Below, piece after piece: positions 9,517-17,328 of a stretch of DNA of 64,000 bases. The stretch covers positions 2,418,001 to 2,482,000 of the forward strand of contig NZ_JAMLFW010000001.1 of NCBI RefSeq assembly GCF_024256385.1, given 5' to 3'. The position numbers and the translations under genes were made by a program. Source of the stretch: Anatilimnocola floriformis (GTDB lineage Bacteria; Planctomycetota; Planctomycetia; Pirellulales; Pirellulaceae). The notes beneath the pieces were generated by a model. The model did no database searches. It was given only the letters and a program-made list of their open reading frames with translations, and was not told the DNA's origin. Position 1 is the stretch's first letter, and each line of letters opens with the position of its first letter.

Positions 9517-10449
9517 TCAGTTCCCGGATTCGCCGAGTGTTTTGAGCGCACGATCTGTCAGCAGCCAAACGAAGCCATTCGCGACCGCCAATTTCTTGGC
9601 CATCGTCTGCCGCTCTGCAGACTTTGGATACTCAATTAGCAGCACTGGCTTGTTGGCGGTCGCCAGTTTTTTTAAATGGCTCAGCACTTCGTTCGTGTGG
9701 GCTTTGGGCTGAAGTTTGTTTCCGTTGGTGAACAGGTCTTCGATGCCGATGGCGCTGATGACTTCGAGCAAATCCGAGTGCGCGCTGAGTTGCGAACCAT
9801 TCTGCGGAATAACGAGCGCTGTCGGATTTTTCGCGCGAGCGCGGGCGGCAATCGTCTTCACCCAATCCACCATGTCGCGGCGATAACTCTGTTTTGTTTC
9901 TGGGTTGATGCGGTCGTCGATGAAATCCGCTCCCTCTTTTTCAAAGGTTTCGAATCCATCCACGATGTCGAGATACACACCGTCAAAGCCACGTGACAAC
10001 GCATCGTCGATCGAGGTGAGGATGATCTTTTGCCATTCCGCGTGCCAGTACTTCACTCGGAAGTTGCCCTTCCAATCGGGATTTTCCTGGCCCAGCCAGG
10101 CCGGCGCCGAAGTGCTGAGTTTTCCATTGTTTATCCACTCGTTGCGCCAATACTTTCGATAATCCTCCGCTTCGCCGATGGAGGTATAGGCGATCACTTT
10201 TCGGTCGGCTTGTCCGCCACGGATCGCTCTGATGTCGGCGAGTTCCCAAGGCGTGTCACCGCTGAAATCCGCGTCGAGCACGATCCAGTCGCGCTGGCAG
10301 CCGCTGAGCAGTTTGACGGCCTCGCTCTTTGTCTTGGCTAACGCATCGGCTTGAAGCACATACGCGAACGATCGAGGTGGCGACTCGGCGAGCCCTGCCA
10401 TCGGCAATAGTGAAGCGAAGAGCAAAGCAAATAATTTCGCGATTCTCAT
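9517..10449 (-). CDS. GH114 / TM1410-like secreted glycoside hydrolase
   Basis: 310 aa from the ATG at 10449, which opens a signal peptide (RIAKLFALLFASLLPMAGLA). The body is a TIM-barrel of the TM1410/MJ1477 family related to endo-alpha-1,4-polygalactosaminidases: FAYVLQADAL, IVLDADFSGD, KVIAYTSIGEAEDYR, NPDWKGNFRVKYW, GFDGVYLDIVDGFE and LVIPQNGSQL. The Asp and Glu residues in these strand ends are the likely catalytic acids. Relatives include the hydrolase domain of PelA, so a role in cleaving a galactosamine-containing exopolysaccharide is plausible but inferred. Its start is followed on the other strand by the DUF2171 gene, so the two are divergent. Confidence 0.85.
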   Translation of the reverse strand: MRIAKLFALLFASLLPMAGLAESPPRSFAYVLQADALAKTKSEAVKLLSGCQRDWIVLDADFSGDTPWELADIRAIRGGQADRKVIAYTSIGEAEDYRKYWRNEWINNGKLSTSAPAWLGQENPDWKGNFRVKYWHAEWQKIILTSIDDALSRGFDGVYLDIVDGFETFEKEGADFIDDRINPETKQSYRRDMVDWVKTIAARARAKNPTALVIPQNGSQLSAHSDLLEVISAIGIEDLFTNGNKLQPKAHTNEVLSHLKKLATANKPVLLIEYPKSAERQTMAKKLAVANGFVWLLTDRALKTLGESGN

Positions 10450-10526
10450 ATGGCAACTCGGCGAAGTGGCGACCGACGTCTTGGTTGTGGCGGATGAGCT
10501 GCCCTCAATCATTACAAAGAAGCGTG

Positions 10527-10542
10527 CGGCATGTGAACTGCA
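10527..10542 (+). promoter_or_regulatory. Possible sigma-54 (-24/-12) promoter of the DUF2171 gene
   Basis: The sequence CGGCATGTGAACTGCA has GG and GC dinucleotides separated by 10 bases, as required for sigma-54 promoters (consensus TGGCACG-N4-TTGCA). It lies about 50 bp upstream of the start codon. Two deviations in the -24 box and one in the -12 box keep this tentative. Confidence 0.3.
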
Positions 10543-10590
10543 CGACTTTGCGGAAGTTCCTAATCTTGAAAGATCACAAGGAGTTTAACC

Positions 10591-10833
10591 ATGTCAAATA
10601 CCTCTGAAATCCGCGAACACATGGAGGTTATCGCTTCGTGTGGCAAGCATGTCGGCGAAGTGGATCACGTAGAAGGAAGTTCGATCAAGATGACCAAGAA
10701 TGATCCGGCTGCCGGTGGCATGCACCACTTCATCCCGGTGGAATGGGTGGAGCGAGTCGACGCGCACGTCCATCTGACCAAAAACTCGGAAGAGGTTTTC
10801 AAGAACTGGAAAACGTCGGCCACAGTTGCGTAG
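10591..10833 (+). CDS. DUF2171 family small protein
   Basis: 80 aa, preceded by AAGGAG eight bases before the ATG. The chain matches the DUF2171 pattern: an N-terminal helix (IREHMEVIASCGKHVGEVD), a beta-rich segment that resembles a PRC-barrel-like fold (VEGSSIKMTKNDPAAGG), HHFIPVEWVERVD, and a helix-forming C-terminus ending NWKTS. Proteins of this family are cytosolic, often annotated as stress-related, and their function is unknown. The gene is monocistronic and faces away from the GH114-like gene. Confidence 0.85.
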   Translation: MSNTSEIREHMEVIASCGKHVGEVDHVEGSSIKMTKNDPAAGGMHHFIPVEWVERVDAHVHLTKNSEEVFKNWKTSATVA

Positions 10834-10893
10834 CGGCGACAGTTCGTGACAAATAACGCGCCGTTGTGATCCTGAACAAGCACAACGGCTGCG

Positions 10894-13008
10894 CTATTTC
10901 TTCAGCGGCGGCGGTCCGCGTCGACCGGGGGGAATGTTGTTATCCTGCTTGAACTTGTCGCGAGCCTCTTGCATCTCGCGGGCCTTGGCTTGGCCTGCTT
11001 TTACCTGATCGAGGCGACTGAGCATGAACTTGGCTTCGGTTGCGCCTGGTTGATCGGGAAAGTCGCGAATGACTTTCTCCAGAGCCGCCTTCGCCTCTTC
11101 GAATTTTCCTGCCTCGATAAGTGGCCGCACAGCTTTAGCAGCGGTACTCGATTTCTCTTCAGGGCTGTCTGCCGTGGGAACTTGTCCCGCCGGTACGAAG
11201 TCGCGGAGACCGAAGCTGCTGAAACGGATCTGCCATTTTCGCGGCATGACATTCCAGCGGCCTTGCAGCTTTAGTTCCAGCTTCTCGTTGCCCGCGGTAG
11301 CCTTGATGAGCAGCGTTTCATCTTCGTCTTTTTGAACGTAGCCGAATTTGCTGGTTTCGATGGCATGTAGCACCTGCCCTTCTCTGCCGAGCTTGACGGG
11401 CGGAAGCGTCAGTGTGCCGTGATAGCGCGTGGCACGGTCATTGTTCTCGTGATCGATCATGTCAAACTCGGTGGCGAATCCCGTTGTGCTGGGCGACACG
11501 CGCCGAAAGATCAGCTCGAACCGACGCTTGGCTTCCTTCTTTCCATCGCGACTCCCGCCGAGCGAGACATACGACAGTCCAGGTTGAACCGACTGCAGCC
11601 AGATGTCGGTCACCATTTGTTCGGTCGAGAGCTTGGTGAGTTCTTGGCTGGTTGCCTGAAATTGATTGCACCACGCGGCGTAGCGAATCTTGGCAATATT
11701 CGGCTGACCACCAAGATTGCCGAGTTGGTCGCTGAGCGCTGCCTTCGACAGCGTTACCGGCTGAAAGCGGCCGCTAGCGCCGGGGGGCAAGCTCGGAATG
11801 AAATAGGTTGCGTAGCGTGTTCCAAGATCCGATTCAATTTTGACGAGCACCGTGAGCTGCGTGAGCTCGCGCGCGGAACGCGAGCGAATGACGGCATACA
11901 ACATGGGTTCATCCGGAAACCTCGCCAAGCCGCGCGGAACCACTGCGTACTTCACGTCGAGCTCGGCCTGATCGATTCGAGCCCCAGCCCGTGCACCGAG
12001 AGCTGGCACCAGCGTTTCGACCGCGGCCTGATGTCGCCGCACGTCGGCGCGGGCATAGCGGTACTGCATCATGGCCAGTGCCGCATCCATCGCCGGATAG
12101 CCTGCCGCGATTCTTTCGCCGAACGACAGGAAAGTTTCGTACATGGCTGCTTCTTGCTTGGCCTGGTACTCACGAGCGCGAATGCTAGTCTGGCCTCCTT
12201 GGGCTTCCAGCATTTGCAGGTCGTTCCCACTGGCCCCGTACAGTGGATCGTCGCGCAATTGCTCGGCGGCGGCAAAACGCGGCGGTACTTTGCCTGCGGC
12301 CTCGCTCGACTTTTTGACGGCTTGCTGATAGCCGTCGGTCGCGGCTTGCACATCTTCGATCGCTGGCTTGAGCTTGCGAGCCGCTTCGCCGGCTGCGCCG
12401 CCGGCCGCTTGCAATGCCTCGACTTTTTTCTTCCACGATATGCCTGTCACATCATCGAAATCGGCATTGCTGGTCGGCAGATACTCGCTGTTGACCACTC
12501 CCCCTTGGCTGATCAACTGCAGCACCCGGTCGAGGTCCGTGAGCGGAATCTCAGGACGACGCACCGGGTTCTGCGTCGTCTTACTTAATGAGGGATCGAC
12601 CGACGCCACGCGGGCAATGTCGTTCTTCAAGTTGTCTTTGAGCCGCTGGTTGTGCTCTGTGACGCGCGCCTTCACAAACGCCATCACCTTGGGCGACTTG
12701 ACTGTCCCGCCGACGGCGAGAAACAAGTCCGAGGCCGGTGGCGGCATTTCGGGGTGGTTACCACTTGGCCGTCCGAGCGGCTTATTCGAAAGTCGTAGCA
12801 CATCCAGGCCGAGCTGATTGACGGTTACATAGGCATGGCAATCTTCATGTGCCTCCAAATTCCTGACCGCCCATTGAGCGATGAATTGCTCGCCCGCATC
12901 GAAGCCAGAGAAATCGAACTTATCAGCCGCGAACGCTTGCGACGTTAACAGCAGCGCCGCCAGCAATGTGACCAAGGACCGCGAGAGGTAGTTCGGCTGT
13001 ACCTGCAT
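10894..13008 (-). CDS. Unrecognised secreted protein, 704 aa
   Basis: The start at 13008 gives a clear signal peptide (YLSRSLVTLLAALLLTSQA, cleavage near AFA-AD). I do not recognise the family. Visible parts are an N-terminal segment containing HEDCH (an HExxH pattern at residues 54-58, which could be chance), an Ala-rich helical region with coiled-coil character at about 205-265, a beta-rich middle (residues 380-600), and a C-terminal helical hairpin at about 630-690 with TPR-like text (LIEAGKFEEAKAALEKVI), ending in a Pro/Arg-rich tail GRRGPPPLKK. It is probably a planctomycete-specific periplasmic or surface protein. It is separated from the upstream gene by 182 bp. Confidence 0.75.
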   Translation of the reverse strand: MQVQPNYLSRSLVTLLAALLLTSQAFAADKFDFSGFDAGEQFIAQWAVRNLEAHEDCHAYVTVNQLGLDVLRLSNKPLGRPSGNHPEMPPPASDLFLAVGGTVKSPKVMAFVKARVTEHNQRLKDNLKNDIARVASVDPSLSKTTQNPVRRPEIPLTDLDRVLQLISQGGVVNSEYLPTSNADFDDVTGISWKKKVEALQAAGGAAGEAARKLKPAIEDVQAATDGYQQAVKKSSEAAGKVPPRFAAAEQLRDDPLYGASGNDLQMLEAQGGQTSIRAREYQAKQEAAMYETFLSFGERIAAGYPAMDAALAMMQYRYARADVRRHQAAVETLVPALGARAGARIDQAELDVKYAVVPRGLARFPDEPMLYAVIRSRSARELTQLTVLVKIESDLGTRYATYFIPSLPPGASGRFQPVTLSKAALSDQLGNLGGQPNIAKIRYAAWCNQFQATSQELTKLSTEQMVTDIWLQSVQPGLSYVSLGGSRDGKKEAKRRFELIFRRVSPSTTGFATEFDMIDHENNDRATRYHGTLTLPPVKLGREGQVLHAIETSKFGYVQKDEDETLLIKATAGNEKLELKLQGRWNVMPRKWQIRFSSFGLRDFVPAGQVPTADSPEEKSSTAAKAVRPLIEAGKFEEAKAALEKVIRDFPDQPGATEAKFMLSRLDQVKAGQAKAREMQEARDKFKQDNNIPPGRRGPPPLKK

Positions 13009-13190
13009 GCTCGTCTGCTTTCACGATTCGTTTTTGCGTTGCCGTCGGAACGATGTCGGCACATTATAGAACGTCGCGAGATTGACGATTGCGCGAAGCG
13101 ATGAATTTTTGATGTGAAAGTGAAGACCGAAGCCGTGGCGACAAAAAGGCCGCCGGCTCGCAGCAAGGACCGCTAGGCGCAGCGACTCGC

Positions 13191-14351
13191 TTACTTCCTG
13201 AACCGTTCATCTAGCTTATAGATTGTCAGCTTGTTCGCGGTTGATTTCGCAAACAACCTCGTACCATCCGGTGAAATGGCAACGTCGAGCATTTTCGCGC
13301 CGGCCTTCGCATCAATGATGTTTCCGTACGGCTTGAGCTCATCTTTCGTGATTTCGAGCACCTGAATATTCGCTTCGTGTTTTGATGCGAGGAACAAGTA
13401 CTTTTCATTTTGCGACACGGTCAGCGAGGTTACATCATCCAGAAACGGCATTTCAACCCGACCATGCCCGGGATGCTTGCCATCGTCCACCCACCAGTTC
13501 TTGCTCTGCAGTTTTTGGCCATCAAAACCAAACCAGGCCAGACGGCGGATGCCGCCCACAATCACTCCGTCGCTTAGAGGCGTCAGAGCACGGCACATCA
13601 TCAAGCCCATGGTGTGGTGACCACGGAGATTGTCTTCGGTGGAGTCGAGCAGTCCCCATTTTCCCTTCGAATCACGCCCAAAGACCAACAGCGAATTGGT
13701 GTAACAAACAACATAGAGATGCTTGCTGTCTGGAGTGACTGAAAGCGATTCGGCGATGCTGAAGCTAGGTACTCGTAACGCATCTTTCTCGATACGAATT
13801 TTGACCGCTGCGGGATTCGCTTGAGCACTGCTGCGCGCGAGAGCCAAGCTGCTTTCATCGCTCTGAAAAACCTGCTGCAGGTCCAACTTCCCAGTTGCTG
13901 CATCACGCTGAAACACAAACAGCGACGCAGGAGCAAATCGCCTCAACGCAAAAATCGTCGTGCCATCTGGTGTGGCCTGCACTCGCAGGGCTTCCGACAG
14001 GCCCGGCGCCGAAACCGTTTGAACCTCCTTCCAGGTGTCCGTATCGATCACCTTCAAACCATCAAGACGGCTCAGCAAATAGAGATGGCGCCCCGCAAAG
14101 ACGGCGCTAGCGATGGTGGGAATCCGCAAGTCGTGCTGCAGCTTGCCTTCGAAATCAAATATTTTTGGCTGACCACCGTCATCAGCAGGAATCACCGTGA
14201 CGAATCCATCGCTGACTGCCAATTGCCCGCTATCCACCGCCGGATCCTTGACCGGCTGCGGATCGCGATACAGCAACGAAATCCCATTGCCTTGCCCAGA
14301 CGCCTGCCCTGCCAATAGCAGGGCAAGCAGAAGTCCAAGTGCTCTGGTCAT
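13191..14351 (-). CDS. Secreted beta-propeller protein
   Basis: 386 aa with a signal peptide (TRALGLLLALLLAGQASG). The rest reads as seven or so WD40/YVTN-like beta-propeller blades: LQVSDG-type strands, HLYLLSRLDGLKVIDTDTW, LRVQATPDGTTIFALRRF, SLSVTPDSKHLYVVCYTNS, SLTVSQNEKYLFLASKH and MLDVAISPDGTRLFAKS. The S-P-D-G-T/K repeat is the typical blade turn. No catalytic residues stand out; lactonase-type enzymes share the fold, but binding or scaffolding is equally possible. The following gene (14379-14921) is 27 bp upstream, so the two may be co-transcribed. Confidence 0.8.
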   Translation of the reverse strand: MTRALGLLLALLLAGQASGQGNGISLLYRDPQPVKDPAVDSGQLAVSDGFVTVIPADDGGQPKIFDFEGKLQHDLRIPTIASAVFAGRHLYLLSRLDGLKVIDTDTWKEVQTVSAPGLSEALRVQATPDGTTIFALRRFAPASLFVFQRDAATGKLDLQQVFQSDESSLALARSSAQANPAAVKIRIEKDALRVPSFSIAESLSVTPDSKHLYVVCYTNSLLVFGRDSKGKWGLLDSTEDNLRGHHTMGLMMCRALTPLSDGVIVGGIRRLAWFGFDGQKLQSKNWWVDDGKHPGHGRVEMPFLDDVTSLTVSQNEKYLFLASKHEANIQVLEITKDELKPYGNIIDAKAGAKMLDVAISPDGTRLFAKSTANKLTIYKLDERFRK

Positions 14352-14378
14352 TCAAACTCCCTTTCTGAAAGGCCCCAT

Positions 14379-14921
14379 TCATTCGAACGACTGGTGACGA
14401 CTCTCAGTAAGCTTTGCGCTGTAGATCATCTCCGAATAGACTGGCCTGACTAGCTTTGCTCGCTCGTTTTCACGTAAGGCCGCCTTACCAGATCGAATGG
14501 CAAAGTAAGTTTCGTCGGCCAACAGCAGCACGGAAACTTCAGTTTGGGGAGTTCTGAGATTGCTACCCCGCGCCGGGTAAATCCAAAAACCTACCATTGA
14601 CTCTGACCCATCGGACAACTGCACTTTTGCAAAAATCACATCCGTGATCGTGGTTCGCCTCATGTTGTCAAATGCCATGCCGAACTTTCGTTGATACACG
14701 AAAAGTTCTTGGTCAGTCACTGAATGGTTGGGCAGCTTGTTTACTTCTTCTCTCAGGTAACTCGCGACATCGATTGGCGAAACTCCGTCCAATCTCGTGT
14801 TGAATCCGTGACGATAGCGATCACCATCAAAGACTCTCGCAAAATATGCAGCGCAGACACCGGCGACGGTGATCATTGCCAAAGCAGTTCGTAGGCCAAA
14901 CTGGGTGAAACTACGCGCCAT
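14379..14921 (-). CDS. Hypothetical single-pass membrane protein
   Basis: 180 aa with an N-terminal membrane helix (FGLRTALAMITVAGVCAAYF) after a short basic leader. This F-x-L-R-T-x-L anchor is common among planctomycete proteins of unknown role. The remaining 150 residues are soluble, with charged helices (SYLREEVNKLPNHSVTDQEL) and a beta-rich half (VQLSDGSESMVGFWIYPARG, TEVSVLLLADETYFAI). No family recognised. It precedes the propeller gene by 27 bp. Confidence 0.65.
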   Translation of the reverse strand: MARSFTQFGLRTALAMITVAGVCAAYFARVFDGDRYRHGFNTRLDGVSPIDVASYLREEVNKLPNHSVTDQELFVYQRKFGMAFDNMRRTTITDVIFAKVQLSDGSESMVGFWIYPARGSNLRTPQTEVSVLLLADETYFAIRSGKAALRENERAKLVRPVYSEMIYSAKLTESRHQSFE

Positions 14922-15017
14922 AGGTTCTCTCCGGTCGCCACCGAACTAGAGCGCTCCTCAGATGCTCGCAGCGACGAGGGCTATCGTCTGCGAATACGGC
15001 GCAACCGGGTCGCAGGG

Positions 15018-17003
15018 TTATGCCTTTTTCGCTTTCTTCGCACTCTTGGCCTTTGGAACTGACTTCGCCGCGGCCACTTTTTTCTTTGGCGGACTTTTTC
15101 CAGCAGAAGCTTTGCTCTTTTGCTTTTCCTTCTGTTCTTTCCGATCTGCAGCCGCCTTCTTGCGAGCTGCGTCATCAGCTTCCGCGCGTTCCAGGCGGAA
15201 ATCACCGTGCGGGCTGGGCGTTAGCGGCGGCAAAGGCTTACCTGCCGAAATCCAAAACAGTCGCTCCGCGAACGCCGGTCGGTAATCATCAAAGTAGCGT
15301 TTTTGCCAATTCGGATCCTGATTCGGATTGTAGTCCTGCTTCTTTCTGCTGCCCGAAATCCAGCGTGACCGGTAGTGCTCAAACACGTCCATCACGTGCG
15401 TGGCGTAGGCAGTCGCCAAGCCGCGATTCCCGCGAATGATCAGCATATTCTCGTCGTTGTTGGACGAGGCCCGAAATCCAAGGTTGTGGCTGCCGGTGAT
15501 GACCACGGGCTTCTTACCCAGCGGGTCGATCACGATCAGTTTGTCATGAATAATCGCGTGGCCGTACTTGTAGATTTCTTGTCGCCATTGATCGAAGTTC
15601 TTGAAGACATTGAAGGGGGAGGAGATCATGTAGTTCTCGTTCCCTTCGTTGCGCAGCATGCCGAGATCGAACTCGCGCGTCAACTCAGGATCGCTAACAG
15701 CGCCACGCACGAATAGCTCCGGTCGCTTGGACGAGATCTTTCCCAGCTGTTTCAGAAAATGAAAGCTATTGGCACTTTCGGCTTTGCCCGGCATGAAGGC
15801 CAGAAACAGGACCGATTGTTCCGCGTTCTCCATCAGCTGATAGACTTCTGCCAGATCGAGCGGAGGATCGGGTGATTCCACTCCTTTCTTGGGCGGCCGT
15901 GCGAGACCACTCGCGTTTGGCGAAAACCAGACTTGGATGGTCGAACCTCCATCGAACTTCACCGTTTTTCGCTTTGTCGCGCAGTCGGTGCGCAGCGTTT
16001 TGCCTTGAATTCCTTTCATTGCCGCTGGCGGCTCGGGGATTTTTGCCGCGAGTGCGTCGGCCTTCAGTGCTTCCCAATATTCCAGATAGATGCGAGCCAA
16101 GGCCTCACTTTCGATGATGATCGCGTTGTTGCTCTGAGTGCACATTCCCGACGCGGTCCAGTTCGTGCTGCCCGTAAGCACGGCCCGCGGCTTCCCTTTC
16201 TTGTCCTTGTAGACCATGAACTTGTTGTGACCAATTTGGCCGGTCGGCATGTATCGACGAACGAGCTCTTGGCAAGTCGGCTCCAAGGCAACAGCGGCAG
16301 CGTTATTCTTGCCGTCGTACACCATTGGCTTGGTCTCGGTTTTCTCAGTGTTGTTGTTCGACAGGATGAGATGCAGATCTTTGCAGGCCGCGAGCTTGTC
16401 GATCAGAGCTTTGTCAGTCAACTCGAACAAGGCAGCCCAACAAGATCCCCCTTCTGATTCTGCACGATCGAGTAGTTGCGTGAGGGCGGAGAAATGTTCG
16501 CCCATGAGCGACTTGCGAAAGGGGCTCTTGGGGTCGTTGATCAAGGCTTCGATTTTGGCGAAATCTGGCTTTTGCTTCGCCGGATCCCACAGAGCGTCGG
16601 CCGATTTTTGCGTGGCCAGCAGTCCGCGATTGAAAAATGCCTGTGCATTCTCATTGTTTTGCGAAACGCTCACCCATTCGGTTTCCAGAGGTTCAATGTC
16701 TGCGAGTGGCTGGTGAGGCCCCGACATCGGCACGATTCGATACTTGTATGTCTGATCGCGCTGCGCAAACACATCACGCCAGCTGTACTTGCGGATGGGC
16801 AAGTCTTCGCAGGTTTTCTCCAGCCGATTGCCATCCTTATCACGATCGAAGGCCTTTAACGGCTGCGCTCCAGAGCCGCCTTTCTTAATTCGATAAATTG
16901 CGAATCCACCACAATTGTCGAGAGGCTTGTCACCGAAATTCCACGCGATGTGGACATAGTCGTTGTTGGCGAGGGCGACGGCAGTTTTTGGCAGGCTTGG
17001 CAT
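15018..17003 (-). CDS. Phospholipase D-like (HKD) protein with Lys/Ala-rich tail
   Basis: 661 aa, no signal peptide. Residues 1-110 look like a fibronectin III-type module (YVHIAWNFGD, YKYRIVPMSG). Two PLD active-site motifs follow: HNKFMVYKD at His 259 with GSTNWTASG behind it, and HDKLIVID at His 486 with GSHNLGFRASSNNDEN. The first has one extra residue before the Asp compared with HxK(x4)D, the second is canonical, so a two-motif pseudodimeric site is likely. The C-terminal 60 residues are a basic Lys/Ala/Pro tail (KKKVAAAKSVPKAKSAKKA) like those of H1-type proteins. Members of this superfamily act as phospholipases, nucleases or transferases; the basic tail hints at nucleic acid or polyanion binding, which is inference. 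Confidence 0.85.
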   Translation of the reverse strand: MPSLPKTAVALANNDYVHIAWNFGDKPLDNCGGFAIYRIKKGGSGAQPLKAFDRDKDGNRLEKTCEDLPIRKYSWRDVFAQRDQTYKYRIVPMSGPHQPLADIEPLETEWVSVSQNNENAQAFFNRGLLATQKSADALWDPAKQKPDFAKIEALINDPKSPFRKSLMGEHFSALTQLLDRAESEGGSCWAALFELTDKALIDKLAACKDLHLILSNNNTEKTETKPMVYDGKNNAAAVALEPTCQELVRRYMPTGQIGHNKFMVYKDKKGKPRAVLTGSTNWTASGMCTQSNNAIIIESEALARIYLEYWEALKADALAAKIPEPPAAMKGIQGKTLRTDCATKRKTVKFDGGSTIQVWFSPNASGLARPPKKGVESPDPPLDLAEVYQLMENAEQSVLFLAFMPGKAESANSFHFLKQLGKISSKRPELFVRGAVSDPELTREFDLGMLRNEGNENYMISSPFNVFKNFDQWRQEIYKYGHAIIHDKLIVIDPLGKKPVVITGSHNLGFRASSNNDENMLIIRGNRGLATAYATHVMDVFEHYRSRWISGSRKKQDYNPNQDPNWQKRYFDDYRPAFAERLFWISAGKPLPPLTPSPHGDFRLERAEADDAARKKAAADRKEQKEKQKSKASAGKSPPKKKVAAAKSVPKAKSAKKAKKA

Positions 17004-17328
17004 TCGTCGAACCTTTGCGAATGAAGAATCAATCGAGAAAGTTCGGACATGATACCGCTGGACATCCGGTGCTTACAAGAATTGAACTAGCAACAAGTAA
17101 TGTGGCTAGTTCGCTTGGCCAAAGACGATTGTTGAAGAACTGCAGACGCCCAGCGCTCACACCGCAATGGGCAGGCCGCTCAGTTGCTATTGGTAGTCTC
17201 GCAGGTCAACTGCTGCGAGTCGGAAGACATTCCATATACCTTTATAACTCTGCCGGATGATCGGGAACAGCGATTGATGTTATCTCGAGTCAATCGCTCA
17301 GGTAGGTGCTATAGCGATTTCAGTCTTG
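17004..17328. other. Intergenic region between two minus-strand genes
   Basis: 325 bp between the start of the PLD-like gene and the stop of the 2390-aa surface protein. It contains one short perfect hairpin (AACTAGC/GCTAGTT, 17085-17111) and otherwise no gene or recognised motif. It should hold the PLD gene promoter and the terminator of the giant gene. Confidence 0.5.
17085..17111. repeat. Short 7-bp inverted repeat (hairpin)
   Basis: AACTAGC at 17085-17091 pairs perfectly with GCTAGTT at 17105-17111 across a 13-base loop. There is no T-run on either side, so it is not a standard intrinsic terminator; it could be an operator in front of the PLD-like gene. Confidence 0.3.

Noticed and set aside
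11419-12588. Plus-strand frame of 389 codons opposite the 704-aa gene
   Set aside because: No family motif, and the minus-strand frame has a clean signal peptide and full length.
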